From Isoetes taiwanensis (Eukaryota; Streptophyta; Lycopodiopsida; Isoetales; Isoetaceae), in contig JAJEKV010000013.1 of NCBI GenBank assembly GCA_021234155.1, positions 16,347,877 through 16,411,876 on the forward strand: a stretch of 64,000 nt of DNA. The letters are read 5' to 3'. Below, piece by piece: positions 12,395-23,449 of the stretch. Position numbers and translations under genes: made by a program. Under the pieces are notes generated by a model, which was given only the letters and a program-made list of their open reading frames with translations, had not been told where the DNA came from and made no database searches. Each line of letters starts with the position of its first letter. Position 1 is the first letter of the stretch.

Positions 12395-12661
12395 AGCTTA
12401 AGGGAGATTAGGCACTTCCAAGCAAGCAGCCACGGTCTTCTAATCCCGCCCCCTTTGCTCCTGTTAGTTCGAGAAGTGATGCAGCCTACGTGACGGACTC
12501 GAGTCACGGATGAGGCGCTGCTGGCAATGCAAGAGGCGGCTGAGGCAAAGATAGTGCAACATTTTGAAGATTCAACAGCTTGCACTGTTCACGCCAAGCG
12601 GGTAATCCTAATGCGACAAGACATGAGTCTTGCGAGCCGTATAAAGGGAGAACGCCCTTAG
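12395..12661 (+). pseudogene. Degenerate histone H3 core, C-terminal part of ORF1 (element A)
   Basis: In one frame the sequence aligns with the H3 core from the start of the alpha-N helix to the C-terminus, with one codon fewer. Recognisable blocks are SLREIRHFQ (H3 ALREIRKYQ), LLVREV (LVREI), AMQEAAEA (ALQEAAEA), HFEDSTACTVHAKRV ([15 protein letters not shown]) and the end RIKGERP (RIRGERA). An in-frame TGA lies at 12491-12493, and the frame differs from that of the ORF1 start, so it cannot now be made as one protein. The alpha-2 helix region is the least conserved part. It stops with TAG at 12659-12661. Position about 333 codons after the ORF1 ATG matches the placement in element C. Confidence 0.88.
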
Positions 12662-12808
12662 AACCTTTTTTTGTAAATAATTGAAAATTTTGTAATATAG
12701 AGCAATTTTGTGTACCTTAATTGCATGAGCTGGATTAATTAGGGCAAGTTAGTAAGTTTTAGCTCTTATTGCAGTAAAATAGGACATTTACGGACCCAAA
12801 AACGTGAT

Positions 12809-12875
12809 GTCTCACAGCTCGCGCCTGGTCGCAAAACTAAATTTTAGTTTTGAAGCGAGGCGCAAGCTGTGAGAC
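12809..12875 (+). repeat. Hairpin repeat, copy 3 (element A)
   Basis: A complete inverted repeat. The left arm GTCTCACAGCTCGCGCC pairs with the right arm GGCGCAAGCTGTGAGAC, and the centre is the self-complementary AAAACTAAATTTTAGTTTT. It lies between the H3 core of ORF1 and the TATA box of ORF2. Confidence 0.85.
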
Positions 12876-13008
12876 CTCGCCCAAACTTGATCAAAACAGC
12901 TCCAAATCGACCAAATAAGGGGTCAATTCTGTCTGATTTGATGAGCCCATCACCCTTACACCCTTAGTTTATCCAAATTGGACACCTTTTGATCGAAATG
13001 AGACTGAT

Positions 13009-13075
13009 GTCTCACAGCTCGCGCCTGGTCAAAGAACTAAACTTTAGTTTTTGAATGAGGCGCAAGCTGTGAGAC
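13009..13075 (+). repeat. Hairpin repeat, copy 4 (element A)
   Basis: The second complete copy: GTCTCACAGCTCGCGCC, then AACTAAACTTTAGTTTTT, then GAGGCGCAAGCTGTGAGAC. The start-to-start spacing from copy 3 is 200 bases; between copies 1 and 2 it is 188. Confidence 0.85.
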
Positions 13076-13264
13076 CTCCTACCATCTCTTCACCAGGACT
13101 TGTTCAATCATCTTCAGCCTGTTGCATAACATCTTTTAGGTAATCTAGCCATGTTCAAACACTCGAGCTAGCCTTCAAATTTCCATTTTGACCTCAGATA
13201 GACTAGAATTACCCAACCCCAGGAATTTTCCAAGTCTTCCAAAAATTAGGGTTTCCCCCTTTTC

Positions 13265-13272
13265 TATAAATA
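13265..13272 (+). promoter_or_regulatory. TATA box upstream of ORF2 (element A)
   Basis: TATAAATA followed by GACCCCTCATTTCTC, closely resembling the ORF1 box and its leader (GACCCCCCTCATTTCC-type). It lies 122 bases before the ORF2 ATG. Immediately before that ATG is a pyrimidine tract ending in CAG at 13378-13380, which also looks like a 3' splice site. Confidence 0.6.
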
Positions 13273-13386
13273 GACCCCTCATTTCTCAGATAGCACCCTA
13301 CAAATCTGCTCCTGCCCTTCTAGCCGATTTCTCAACTCCCTAAGGCGCTCTTGCAACCGTTTGTTACCCTCTTCTGCCAGTAACCA

Positions 13387-14830
13387 ATGGCAACCTCGAT
13401 TTTTCGCCGATGATGGTAGTAGGCCCCGGCCATGCTGCCGAGGCCGACGTCGACCAAATCTTCCATATCTTCAGGAAGGAGGTAGATGTCCAAGCAACCT
13501 TGCACGCAACCCCACTTACAAAAGAGAGTCTTGTCTCGAAGTTCCAAGCTAGGGTAGAACCAGGGCTAGTGCAACTCCCCCTTGCATAGGCTACGCCGTT
13601 CCTAGACAATCCTCGCAGTAGTAAGATTAGGCGATGTTCCAAACATCGCCAAATACCTGACAAACAAAGCGCAGCGCACACCTGAGCCAATGGTCCTAAC
13701 TGTCAATAGGACCAAGTACTTCTCTTTCAACACTGCCCTGGCAATCTTTCTCACCCACCGTGCCGAGAACACCGTGGGGGAAACCTCCATTCCCCCCTTG
13801 GACATAGACCCATTAGCCATAGCAGCAGAACAACGGCTCCTTACGCAGTATGAACAGGAGCAGGAAGGGAAAGCACAGGAGGACTCAGACGAGCAAGAAT
13901 CCGAGGAGGAGGAAGACTACGTCGAGCTCGACCCAGCAGAGGAGCGGCGACAAGCAGAACAGGAGTGGCAGGACTTCGAGACAAGCCGGCAAACCCTTAG
14001 AGTCGCGCCACCCCTTGGGCTAGGCATTACAAGCCTAGCCCCCATTATTGTCGAAGGCGAGGAGTTTCTGCTTCTAAGCGACATCCAAAACCTCCCGAGG
14101 GAGTGGAAAGGGAGTACGCACCAAGAGTTGCTGCATCAACTCCGAAGAACGGACCAGACGACTTCATCGGTCCGAGGAGCATCTGACTTCCCCCTCCAAG
14201 TAAGGGAAGCCGACACTTACACGGGAGAGTCCACCTCCGACATCCAAGCCTCCTGGCCAAAGAGTGCGGATTATGGAGGCAGACCAAGCCGCAAATCGAC
14301 CACCGATGGAGGAAGAGTTCCTTGCCCTACAGGAACAGATGGGGATCCGCTACGCAACATCGAACATCCTAATGGCAAGCTCGTCGGCAACGCCTCCCCG
14401 GGAGAGAAGAGGCGAGTTCGACCTCAGGAGAGCTTCAGCAACGATCAGAGACTACAGGGAGCTCATCACAGTGGAAGTAGATGACTTTGCGGGCAGACAC
14501 AGAGCTGAATGCCGAGTGGCCGAAGACCCGTCTCGCAACGACAGGTCATTGCGGTACTACCTTCCCCTGCTGATGGATGGAAGAATAGCGGTAATTCACC
14601 GCAAATTCACTCCCAGAGGCGAGGAAGGAGTATCGATGCTAATTGCGCTCTCAGGATTTGGCCGGCATGCGCGGTTGCCCCTCAACACCAAGTATGCCAT
14701 CCTGGTGAAGAGAGCAGTAGCACTCGATGTTTTCGACTTCGCCATACCTTACAGGCGGCAGGGAAGACTGGCGGTGACCGCAGCTTATACCTCCGACCGC
14801 AGAGTAGAAGACTTGGCGAGAGCCTTGTAG
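13387..14830 (+). pseudogene. ORF2 remnant, C-terminus H2A-like (element A)
   Basis: Homologue of ORF2 in B (29145-30530) and C (48985-50370). The start ATGGCAACCTCG corresponds to the MAATS start in C. The first part is broken by stops. From 13690 the frame is open through a Glu/Asp-rich stretch and the conserved block LAPIIVEGEEFLLLSDIQ. The C-terminal part continues in another frame (14264-14830), with YAILVKRAVALDVFDFAIP aligned to the presumed H2A alpha-3 region of B and C. At least two frameshifts and several stops prevent a complete product. Identification as H2A-like rests on B and C; on its own this copy would not show it. Confidence 0.6.
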
Positions 14831-15113
14831 GGCGGATCTTCATCCAACGTCCTTAGGAACTTAGGTCATTCAGTGGGAACAGCCCAAGTGAAAAAGTTCC
14901 TAGAGGATAATCCATCCTACCGGCAGCATCAAAAATAGTTAGCAATCTTGATCCCGGAAGTTTTAATTTTGTAGTAGCATACTATAAAATATGAATATAA
15001 ATTCTTTTGCACTATAAATGTTTTGTTGATGAATCTTGTGTCCCCAACTATACCAACAAACATAAACAATGCAAGAGAGCAAGTAAAACTAACCATATAG
15101 CCATGAACTACTT

Positions 15114-15884
15114 GTGTATGCAGCTAGAGGCCTAAGCTCAGGGGAACGACAACGCCGGGAACATATGGAAGAACAGAGTCCGCCCAGGCCACGCCCGGCA
15201 AGAAACCTGTTCGAGGAATTTGGAGCCATCACCCCAGAAGAGGAAATATCTCAGATGAGGACGGACCTGGAACAAATAAAGGCTTTGCTGTCCGCACAAG
15301 TAGGAGCGGGGTCGGTGGGCAACGCTCAGTTGCCTCAAGCATCAGTTCGGAAAACAGGAAGAGACAAGAAGAGAAGCAAGAGAAGGAGGTCCCCCAGCTC
15401 GGAATCCTCCGACTCAAGTTCAGATTCAGACTCCGATTCCGAGGAAGAGGAAGAGCAGACCCAGGACCGAACAGATGCAAGGCAAAGAAACCCGGTAGAT
15501 GCACGACAAAGGGACACAAGAGCCTCTGACTACCAGAAGAAGGTAGATTCTGCGCTGGGCAATGTATGGAAGGTCTTGAATCGAAAGCTTCCGTGAGAAC
15601 AGTCGTGGTTAGAAGCAGAGGCATGGCTGGACGAAATGAGTGAGTACGGCAATGCTTATGGCATGAAGGATAAGGACAAAGGTAGAGTGGCAACAGCCAA
15701 CTTGAAGGGAGCTGCACGAATTTGGTGGAAGGGTTATGCAAAGGCACATGGCTTAAGCAGGGATGCTTGTAAGTTCAAAAAGTTTGCCAAAGCTTTCAAG
15801 CGCCATTACGTCCCAAGGGAGCACAAGTCCAACATGATGCAAAGCAGTTTCTACAAAAAGGCAAGGCAACAAGTCACCCAGTAA
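15114..15884 (+). pseudogene. Gag of element A
   Basis: Two frames: 15114-15596, most likely starting at the ATG at 15165, and 15636-15884. The N-terminal part has a predicted helical stretch and then an Arg/Ser/Asp-rich segment (KRSKRRRSPSSESSDSSSD). The second part has the gypsy Gag core ARIWWKGY...CKFKKFAKAFKRHYVPREH, which is nearly identical in B and C. A short frame break separates the halves, and a TAA at 15882-15884 ends the frame early. Degenerate Gag and spacer continue to about 16500 without a clear CCHC knuckle. Confidence 0.8.
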
Positions 15885-16509
15885 ATATCTGAGAGGAATT
15901 CATGAGGCCGAGGTCAGATGTGCCAAAGTTAGGTGAGAAGCATGCAAGAGAAAGCTACGTTGAAGGCCTAAATGAGGAGATCCGCAAGTTTGTAAGGGCA
16001 ATAAACCCTAGAACAAAGATCGTTTGAGTCCAAGGCAATAAGCTTGCAAGGAAAGGACCCTCTAATAGCGGCGAGACAACAAAAGATACTGTGACAAAGG
16101 CAAGGCAAAGAAAGTGCTTTAGCCCGAGGACGCCAGGCCCCAGACCAGCTAGAGCCCCATATAGTGGCAATCGTGGGAAGCAAAAGAGGAGAAGAAGCGG
16201 TGTCCTTCAAAGACAAGCAGAAGGGTCAAACTACTCCAAAGCAAGTATGCCTTTTGCGTGCCATGCCCAAGGAAAAGAGAGGAGTGCATAGAAAAGCGCC
16301 TTTGCTTTTAGGTGCTTCCAAGCCAAGGCCATAGGATGAAACCGCCCATACGCCATGAGTGCAGCGCCTAGCAGAGTTGGGAGATTGGGACACTCTGCCC
16401 CGACGACGACGACGGGCGAGGAAGCCCGCGACTACATTGTGGTGAGTGTCATATCTTTGCCGCAATAGATACAAAGCAAAGCAAGCAGAGAGCCAAGATA
16501 AAGTAATTT

Positions 16510-17080
16510 CCACAAAGAGGGAAGGCCAAGACCAAGTCCTTCATAGTCTTGATAGACTCGTGAAGTAGCCATAACTTTGCATCCCCTGAATGGTTCAAAT
16601 GTTGAAGTTGAAACCACTAAAATCAAAGCCAAGGCCCGTTGTCTTAGCAAGTGGAGCAGTAAGGCAGACGGCAGGTAAGAGAATCAACTTTGACATCGAC
16701 TTGCCAGGGATTAAAATCCAGATGGGGGCAGAGGTGATGGGCATTGGCAAATACGACCTGATCATAGGTATGGAGTACCTTGGACCAGCAGGGGCCATTA
16801 TTGATTGTGGAAAGCGGAAGGTGACCTTCCCAACGCCCGACGGCAAGATCATTGAGATCACAGGTAAAGAAGTTGTTCCCATCATGCAGTGTATGTCTTC
16901 TAAACAGCTGTTCAAGTGCATCAAGAGTGAGCAGGTGGCATACATCTTCAAGCTTGAGATTAGTGAGCCGGAATCAGAAGCAAGCAAAGAAGACAAGGTG
17001 CTCAAAGAAGTTGCCGGGCAAATAGCTAAGCTGATCACGGAGTTCCATGATCTCTTTCCAGATGAGATCAGCGGCTTCCT
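16510..17080 (+). pseudogene. Aspartic protease remnant (element A pol)
   Basis: The catalytic motif region at 16540-16590 reads Asp-Ser followed by an in-frame TGA at 16561-16563 where a Gly codon is expected, then SSHNFASP. The fold continues from 16590: LASGAVRQTAGKRI, the GKYDLIIGMEYL block and IIDCGKRKVTF. It ends in the spacer to RT (HDLFPDEI). The active site is destroyed in this copy. Confidence 0.75.
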
Positions 17081-17151
17081 CCTTATAGGGAGTCGAAAAG
17101 TAGATAGCACTTTCGAACCGAACAAAGCCGACAAGCAAGGCCCCATACAGA

Positions 17152-17751
17152 ATGACGACGCAAGAGTTGTCGGAGCTAAAGAAGCAATTGCAGGAGCTAC
17201 TCGACCTAGGCTTCATTAGGCCTAGCGTCTCGCCGTTTGGAGCGCCCATTCTTTTTGTCAAGAAGAAGGATGGATCCTTGAGGATGTGCATAGACTATAG
17301 GCAGTTGAATAAGCACACCATTAAGAACAAGTATGCGCTCCCAAGATCAGACGACTTGATGGATCAGCTTCAAGGAGCAAGGATCTTCTCCAAAATCGAC
17401 TTAAGGTCAGGTTATCATCAGATCCGGATAAAGGAGGAAGATATCCATAAGACCGCCTTCAGAACGCGGTATGGGCACTATGAGTTCACGGTAATGCCTT
17501 TCGGCTTATCGAATGCCCCCGCGACGTTCATGAGGCTCATGAACGACATCTTCAGGGAGTTTTTAGACACCTTTGTGATTGTATTCTTTGACGACATTTT
17601 GGTGTATAGCAGATCCCTTGAAGAGCACGTACAACACTTAAGGAGGATGCTAGAGAAGTTGAAGAGGCACCGGTTATGCGCCAAGTTGTCGGGCCGCTAC
17701 CAAGAATCCGAGAAGGTGGAATATACCGGTCACGTGATCTCGCCAGAATGA
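17152..17751 (+). pseudogene. Reverse transcriptase (element A pol)
   Basis: Gypsy-type RT with [19 protein letters not shown], the YRQLNKHT block, [12 protein letters not shown], the [17 protein letters not shown] block and the active site [10 protein letters not shown]. Both Asp residues are kept. The frame stops at 17751 (TGA) and the thumb/connection region continues at 17791-18114 ([20 protein letters not shown]). Closest relatives in the window are the RTs of B and C. Confidence 0.92.
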
Positions 17752-17790
17752 ATCTCAACGGATCCCCGCCAAGATTGAAGCCGCTATTCA

Positions 17791-18428
17791 GTGGCCGGCA
17801 CCAAAAATGTGCATGAGGTCGAAGTTTTCTGCCAGTGGTACTACAGGAAGTTCGTGAAGAACTTTGCTAAGATAGCAGCCCCGTTAACGGACTTGACGAG
17901 GGCAGAGAAGGTGAAAGATTGGGCAGAGCACTGGCACAAGAAAGCCCAAAAGGGGTTTGAATTGTTAAAAGAAGCCCTGACGACGGCCCCTGTTTTGACC
18001 CTACCGGACCCGGAGAAAGATAAGCTTGTAGCAACAGATGCGAGTAAGATAGCTACAAAAAGGTGCTTATGCAAGAAGAGCGTGGTGGTAGCCGTGATGA
18101 CTCCAGGAAGATGAACGACGCCGAGACGCACTACCCAACACATGATCAAGAATTGCTTGTGGTTGTCAGGGCATTAAGAATATGGAGGCACTATCTCTTG
18201 GGAAGGAAGTTCCAATTGGATACCGACCATCAGAGCCTCCAGTATGTATTCACGCAACCACACCTCAATCTGAGGCAGCGGAGGTGGATGGAGTTCCTCG
18301 AGGAATATGACTTTGAGATAGTCTACAAGCCGGGGAAACTCAATGTGGTAGCGGATGCGCTTTCAAGGCACCCCCTGACAACTAGAGTGCATTGCAACAT
18401 AATTCGACGCCTCCGCCGACTTTGGTAA
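17791..18428 (+). pseudogene. RT connection and RNase H (element A pol)
   Basis: Two overlapping frames. The first carries [21 protein letters not shown], with the first RNase H Asp. The second (18063-18428) carries [34 protein letters not shown] and [10 protein letters not shown]. One frameshift near 18060-18080 separates them. Confidence 0.85.
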
Positions 18429-18572
18429 GAAGATTGAAGAGACCTTGCCAACGGATGTGGATTTCAGGGAAGTATGGGCAAGCCTCTCTAGGGAGGCTAG
18501 AACAGATAAAGAGCGGGAGGCCTTCAAGCATTATAAGAAAGAAGGCAACCTGTTATACCATAAGAACAAGTT

Positions 18573-19817
18573 GTGCGCATTCAATCATCAGGTGTAAGGA
18601 AGTTGATCCTCCATGTCACGCACAACAGCCCAATAGCTGGCCATGCGGGATTCATGAAAACATATTTCAAAGTGCGCAGCAGCTATTATTGGCCAGGAAT
18701 GAAGAAGCAAGTAGCTCGCTACATCAGGGAATGTCAGCTATGCCAGCAGACGAAGGCTCCAGGGGCATTAGAGCCATTAGCGGTGCCAAACGCTAAGTGG
18801 GAGGGTGAAAGATGGATTTCATCACGGGGCTCCCAGGGACGGTAAGAGGGAAGGATGCCTTGATGGTAGTGGTCGACAAGTTGTCGAAAATGGCACACTT
18901 TGTGCCTTGCAAGACCACAGATACGGCTATGGATACAGCGAAGCTCTTCACCAAAGAGATCTTCAGGCTTCATGGCATGCCAAGGGAGATTATATCCGGC
19001 CAGGGGACCCGAAGTTCATGAGTGCATTTTGGCAAGACCTCTTGCGACGATTCTGCATTTAAGCTATCCATGAGCACTTATCATCATCCTCGACGGATGG
19101 CCAAACGGAGCGGACCAACAGGATTTTAGAGGACATGCTACGAACTATGTCGGAATAAGCAAGGTATGTGGGAAGAATTTATTCACTTGGTGGAGTTCGT
19201 GATACAATAGCACCAAGCAGGAATCGCCCCAAATGTCGCCGTTTATGATCAACTCACGGCTATCGATTGCCTAACTCGCATTAACTTGGCACAACCCGTG
19301 TCAAAAGTGGAAGTTTCACAGCCAGATGTTGGCCGATATGCAGCAGCCTTTGTGGAAGAGGTTCGAGGGTATCCGCCGGCAAAGAAGAAGTCGACAAAAG
19401 AGCATCGCCGACAAGCATCGAACAGTCAGAGAGTTCAAAGTTGGAGATGATGTATGGCTCAAGATCAAGGTGAAGCAGGCGAAGCTCAGGATCGGGAATT
19501 GCAAGAAGCTTGCTCCAAGGTGGGCTGGACCATTCAGAATAATTAAGAGAGTAGGTAATCAATCCTACAAGTTAGATTTGCCAGCACACCTAAAGATTCA
19601 TAAGGTCTTCCATGTGAGTTTGTTGAAGAAGCACACTCCAAATCCAGACGAAGTCTTGGACACTCCAACGTTGTTGGAAATGACGGAGGAGCAGCTGGAA
19701 ATAGTTCCAGAATTGATTCTTGATAAAGCTTTCAAGAAAACGAGGAGATCAGAATTCCTCCAAAGATTTGGTCAAGTGGAAACACTTGCCGCTGGAAGAC
19801 GCGACATGGATACTTAA
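18573..19817 (+). pseudogene. Integrase (element A pol)
   Basis: The HHCC zinc domain is visible (HNSPIAGHAGFMKTYF and CQLCQQTK). The catalytic core follows in another frame (MDFITGLPGTVRGKDALMV) and is heavily broken between 19000 and 19320. The C-terminal GPY/F part is open from 19326: LAPRWAGPFRIIKRVG and KVFHVSLLKKHTPNPDEV. At least four frame breaks make it non-functional. Confidence 0.85.
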
Positions 19818-19917
19818 GAAGGATTTAGTAAAACAAGACCCACGCTTTATGGAGCAATGGGACGGCAAGGTCATCTCCCAAGAAATCGGCTCGTGCATGT
19901 CGATTTGTGTAGGTTAA
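19720..19917 (+). pseudogene. Chromodomain-like end of integrase (element A)
   Basis: Encodes LVKWKHLPLEDATWILKKDL, matching the chromodomain core (LVKWKG....TWEP..L). The first aromatic residue of the classical methyl-lysine cage is not evident, so this resembles the degenerate chromodomains of many plant chromoviruses. It is in a different frame from the preceding GPY/F domain. Confidence 0.7.
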
Positions 19918-20786
19918 TTCTTGTGTAGTTAGGATTAATCTCACGATGCCACCTATGCTTGGTATGGGTCGCATGTGTTGTTATTCGATGATGAGACCAC
20001 TACGGTGATCTCTAGGGCATGGTGTAATGTCAATGTAGGCATGACCGCTTTTTTGCTTTGGGCGAAGTGGAAGGTAGATTAGGAAGTCTACTGTTCCCTA
20101 AGTAGACGACCTCGAGAAAGGAGGTCATTAAGGAATGCACCGATAGGAAAAGCACCTCTAGCCCCATATGCTTTGCTTTGATAGGAGGAATCAGGCCTTC
20201 ACGCCCCATATACGGGAAGGACCTATCCTCCACGCTGGGCAACTAGGGTGTAGGCATGAGCGGCATATAGGCATATAGGCGCTGTCTCCACGGCCATAAT
20301 GGAAGATTCACCCTCTTCCTACGCCGGGAGATTAGCCATGCATCCATGTAGATAGGTGGGGTGGTCACCATATAACCAAAATTTATTAAATAATTAAAAT
20401 GGTACTAACGTAGTATCGACCTGCAGGCCAATAGAGCGCTCCGGAGGGCAAGGAGGTCGAGCTACGAAGACTTGCAACACAAATTTTGTTGGAATGTGTT
20501 GCAAGGAACGAAGAGTACCTCGAACAATAATAATAGATATGAAATGTTGAAATTTTGTCTAACTTAATGTCATAATAACTGAGATAGTGAATAACTTGTT
20601 TAATGATGTTATGAATTGATAAGTATTCCATAGTATGATGACGTAATAATGTCCTAAAAATATTACCTTAAGGTAATCTTGGTAAATGTATAACTATTAT
20701 ATTGTATGCATCACGTTGATTGCAGATTGCAGGTTAGAAAGATCCCAAGGTGGGGAGACCCACGATGCTGCGGACAGCATCATTTC
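19918..20786 (+). other. 3' noncoding part of element A
   Basis: No gene is seen. It contains GATGCTGCGGACAGCATCAT just before the polypurine tract, comparable to AATGCTGAGGACAGCATTAA in element C. Confidence 0.7.
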
Positions 20787-20799
20787 AAGGTGGGGAGAA
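20787..20799 (+). promoter_or_regulatory. Polypurine tract of element A
   Basis: AAGGTGGGGAGAA immediately before the 3' LTR. Confidence 0.85.
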
Positions 20800-22368
20800 T
20801 GTGACGTTCCAGCACAGTATACGGTCCCAGAACGTATACTGTACTGCCTCGTCACGCGTACACGCCACTCCGACCGACGTGTACGCCGACGGATAGCCAG
20901 GTAAGTAGCCCTAGGGGCAACTTGCTAGGTATGTTCACATGTTATTAATGTGCACATATGCACATTAATGTGGGCACACTTTTCCATGTAGGCATATTTT
21001 GCCACCTAGCCATTAATGGCAAGTGGGCCCTTTCCAATTATCCCACATGCCAAAAAGGGCTGATTGGAAACCCTAGCCTAACCCCATGTCTATTTAGGGT
21101 AGGAAAACCCTAACTTGCTAGTTTTCGTCCATAGGGTTTTAGAGCTCTGTTTTGACTGCCCCAGGAGCCAAAACCGCCTCCCAGACGCTGCCCAAGCGAA
21201 TCGCACCATCAGTTTTCCTGAATTCGATCAGCTCAGTGGGATGGTTGAACTCAGGTCAGGAGGAGCCACCCAAGGATCAGGTATTTGGTCAATTTAATAG
21301 CTTAAACCGTCTTCTAGTCATAGAACCAGTAAGCTTAGACTATTAAATTGCCCATAGCAGCTATCTAGATCTTTAGATCTTAGACACTAACTAAAGAACC
21401 TAACTCTATGATATAGATTAGATCTAGTTCTTTAGTTCATCTGTGATATCTATGGATGATGTATCTCTGTGAACTCCTTGTATTGGGAAGGGGGGTAGAG
21501 GCCCTAAGGCTTTGTAGTTGATGCTCCTAGAGTAGCCTCTCTAGCACACTGTAAATTCGGCCTGTGTACAAGAACCACACCTGGTTGTGGGTGAAGGGGC
21601 CAGACTGGCTAAGAAGGAGGTTCATGTCCTGACTCTTGAACGATCCCTCTGGTGTGTAAGGCCTACCAGGGATCATTGTGACTAGGTCTAATGGCTTACC
21701 ACCGAAAAGCGGTAAGGCATGGACTCCGACACCCATGAAGTGGTGTACACTTTCCAATTGGGTTGGTCGAATCTGGCAAAGGGCCCTCTAGTCACCTTGA
21801 GTCAAGATGCATCGTGATCTCCAGGAGGGAGTGATCCCTACCGCCCCCATCGGGACTGGGAGGATGAGTCCCAGGAATAGCCCTTCGGCTATGCATCCGG
21901 CGGGCTGGTCCAGTCCCGACACTTTCTGACCTACTCGCAAAGTGTGTGAGGGGCGGATGGAGTGGACAACCCAATGCCATGTTCTTATGCCAGCCAAATC
22001 CATTGCCATGAATTTCATGCGCAATGAACTCGAGACCCAAGCCGTCAGTCATCCCTTTGAGTCTGAGCCTTGGGTAGGATTCCCTATGTGATGTCTTGAT
22101 CTTTGTCTATGCAGATATGTGGAGGACCATCCTTCGTGATGGTCATATGATGTTGATGTATGTACTACCGACATGTATGTTTACGCTTCCGCAGCCTAGG
22201 TAGGCCCGAGGGAGATAGGGTAAAGGACCCCTTCATTCTTCCCAATGGAACTCTTCAAGGGTGCGCGTTGATAACGTGGAGGGCCCTATATTAGCATGGA
22301 GCTGGTATGGGGGATGAACTCCTATTTGTATATGGTGAGTGCACCGTATATGAGTAGGGGACATCACA
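20800..22368 (+). repeat. 3' LTR of element A
   Basis: TGTGACGTTCC at the start and ACATCACA at the end (CG to CA change relative to the 5' LTR). It is 1569 bp, the same as the 5' LTR. The right target duplication CAGGC follows at 22369-22373. Confidence 0.93.
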
Positions 22369-22373
22369 CAGGC
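22369..22373. repeat. Target-site duplication of element A, right copy (CAGGC)
   Basis: Matches 9150-9154 exactly. Beyond it element B resumes. Confidence 0.9.
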
Positions 22374-23449
22374 TATCAACTATATGCTCTCCAAGCAATT
22401 CGTGGTCATGCCAACATCGACAGTACACCACGTCCCCGGGGGGTTCACCTATACTATAGGTAGATATGCCATCTGCGTTACTCATGTAACCCAAAAACCT
22501 ATTGTATCACGACACATTTATATCAAAACCCCTTGTAATAACGACTAGTCAATGGTAAGGAAATGCAACCCATATCATACATTTACATGCCAAAAATGCA
22601 TTACAAAGTAGTCCTTTTCTTATACATACGTTTTTTTTTTTTTTCCCAATCTTATTTGTATTATTACTACTATATCCTTATTAACAATAAATATTTATGA
22701 TCTAACGAACATGAACTTGGTGATAGAACATAAATGCATCTAGTAAACTATATGCACAATACGAAGCACAAACTTCAAGCTTGAAACATAAAATATCAAA
22801 GCCTTTAGAAAGATATTCTAGTGTCTTAATTCCATGTCACTAACTTTTAAAGTAGCACCAAATCACCAAAGCAACAACTCATACAAGTTTTTTTCCCTTT
22901 ACGCATCGCAAAAGTAAACCGGATTGGGTTGAAGGTTAGGGGGGCTATAGGGTGAGGGTATGAATTTGAGCGCTCGGGTATAATTCTTCCACGCCCTCAA
23001 GTACATAAGCATTTTTTAGAGGTGTTACGTAGGTTTCTTATTGTTAGCAAAGTGGATACTGGATCTGCTGGTGCCTCACGTCGATTTGGGACAAGGAGGT
23101 TCCAACATCTAGCAAAGCTCATCAACATTCTAGCAATTTAAAATGAATCCTCTGGCGTCTAGAGCCTAGTCATATGATACAAAGATCAAACTAGCCTCCC
23201 CACAATGCTTGTCGTATCCGTACGACTTTCAAAACCAACTTCCTTATTTTTTTGGTAAGCATACGATACGACTAAACTAATAAAAAAACCCATATAGTTC
23301 ACGCAGATGGTTCATACGACATATACTTGGTGCACCCCCCTTGACCACGTCCTAAAGAACATAAAGGTGATCTCATCATCGGTAACTATTATTACTTACG
23401 ATGCATCTACCCCTCTAGAGCGTTACTCTTGGCAATCAAGCTTCCAAGC
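22374..23449 (-). other. 3' noncoding part of element B, right of element A
   Basis: Lies downstream of the B integrase on the minus strand. No gene is seen. It includes a run of 14 T at 22631-22644 and AT-rich sequence. Confidence 0.65.

Larger units (their letters stand above)
9155..22368 (+). mobile_element. Element A: complete but decayed histone-carrying Ty3/gypsy retrotransposon
   Basis: The element is 13,214 bp with two LTRs of 1569 bp each, a PBS complementary to initiator tRNA-Met, a polypurine tract and a 5-bp target duplication. Internal order: hairpin pair, TATA box, ORF1 (exact H3 tail, then a broken H3 core), second hairpin pair, TATA box, ORF2 (H2A-like), gag, protease, RT, RNase H, integrase with a chromodomain-like end, 3' noncoding part. 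No H2B-like ORF3 was found between ORF2 and gag. The pol frames are broken many times and the LTRs differ by substitutions and small indels, so this is not a very recent insertion. It is younger than element B, into which it inserted. Confidence 0.93.
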
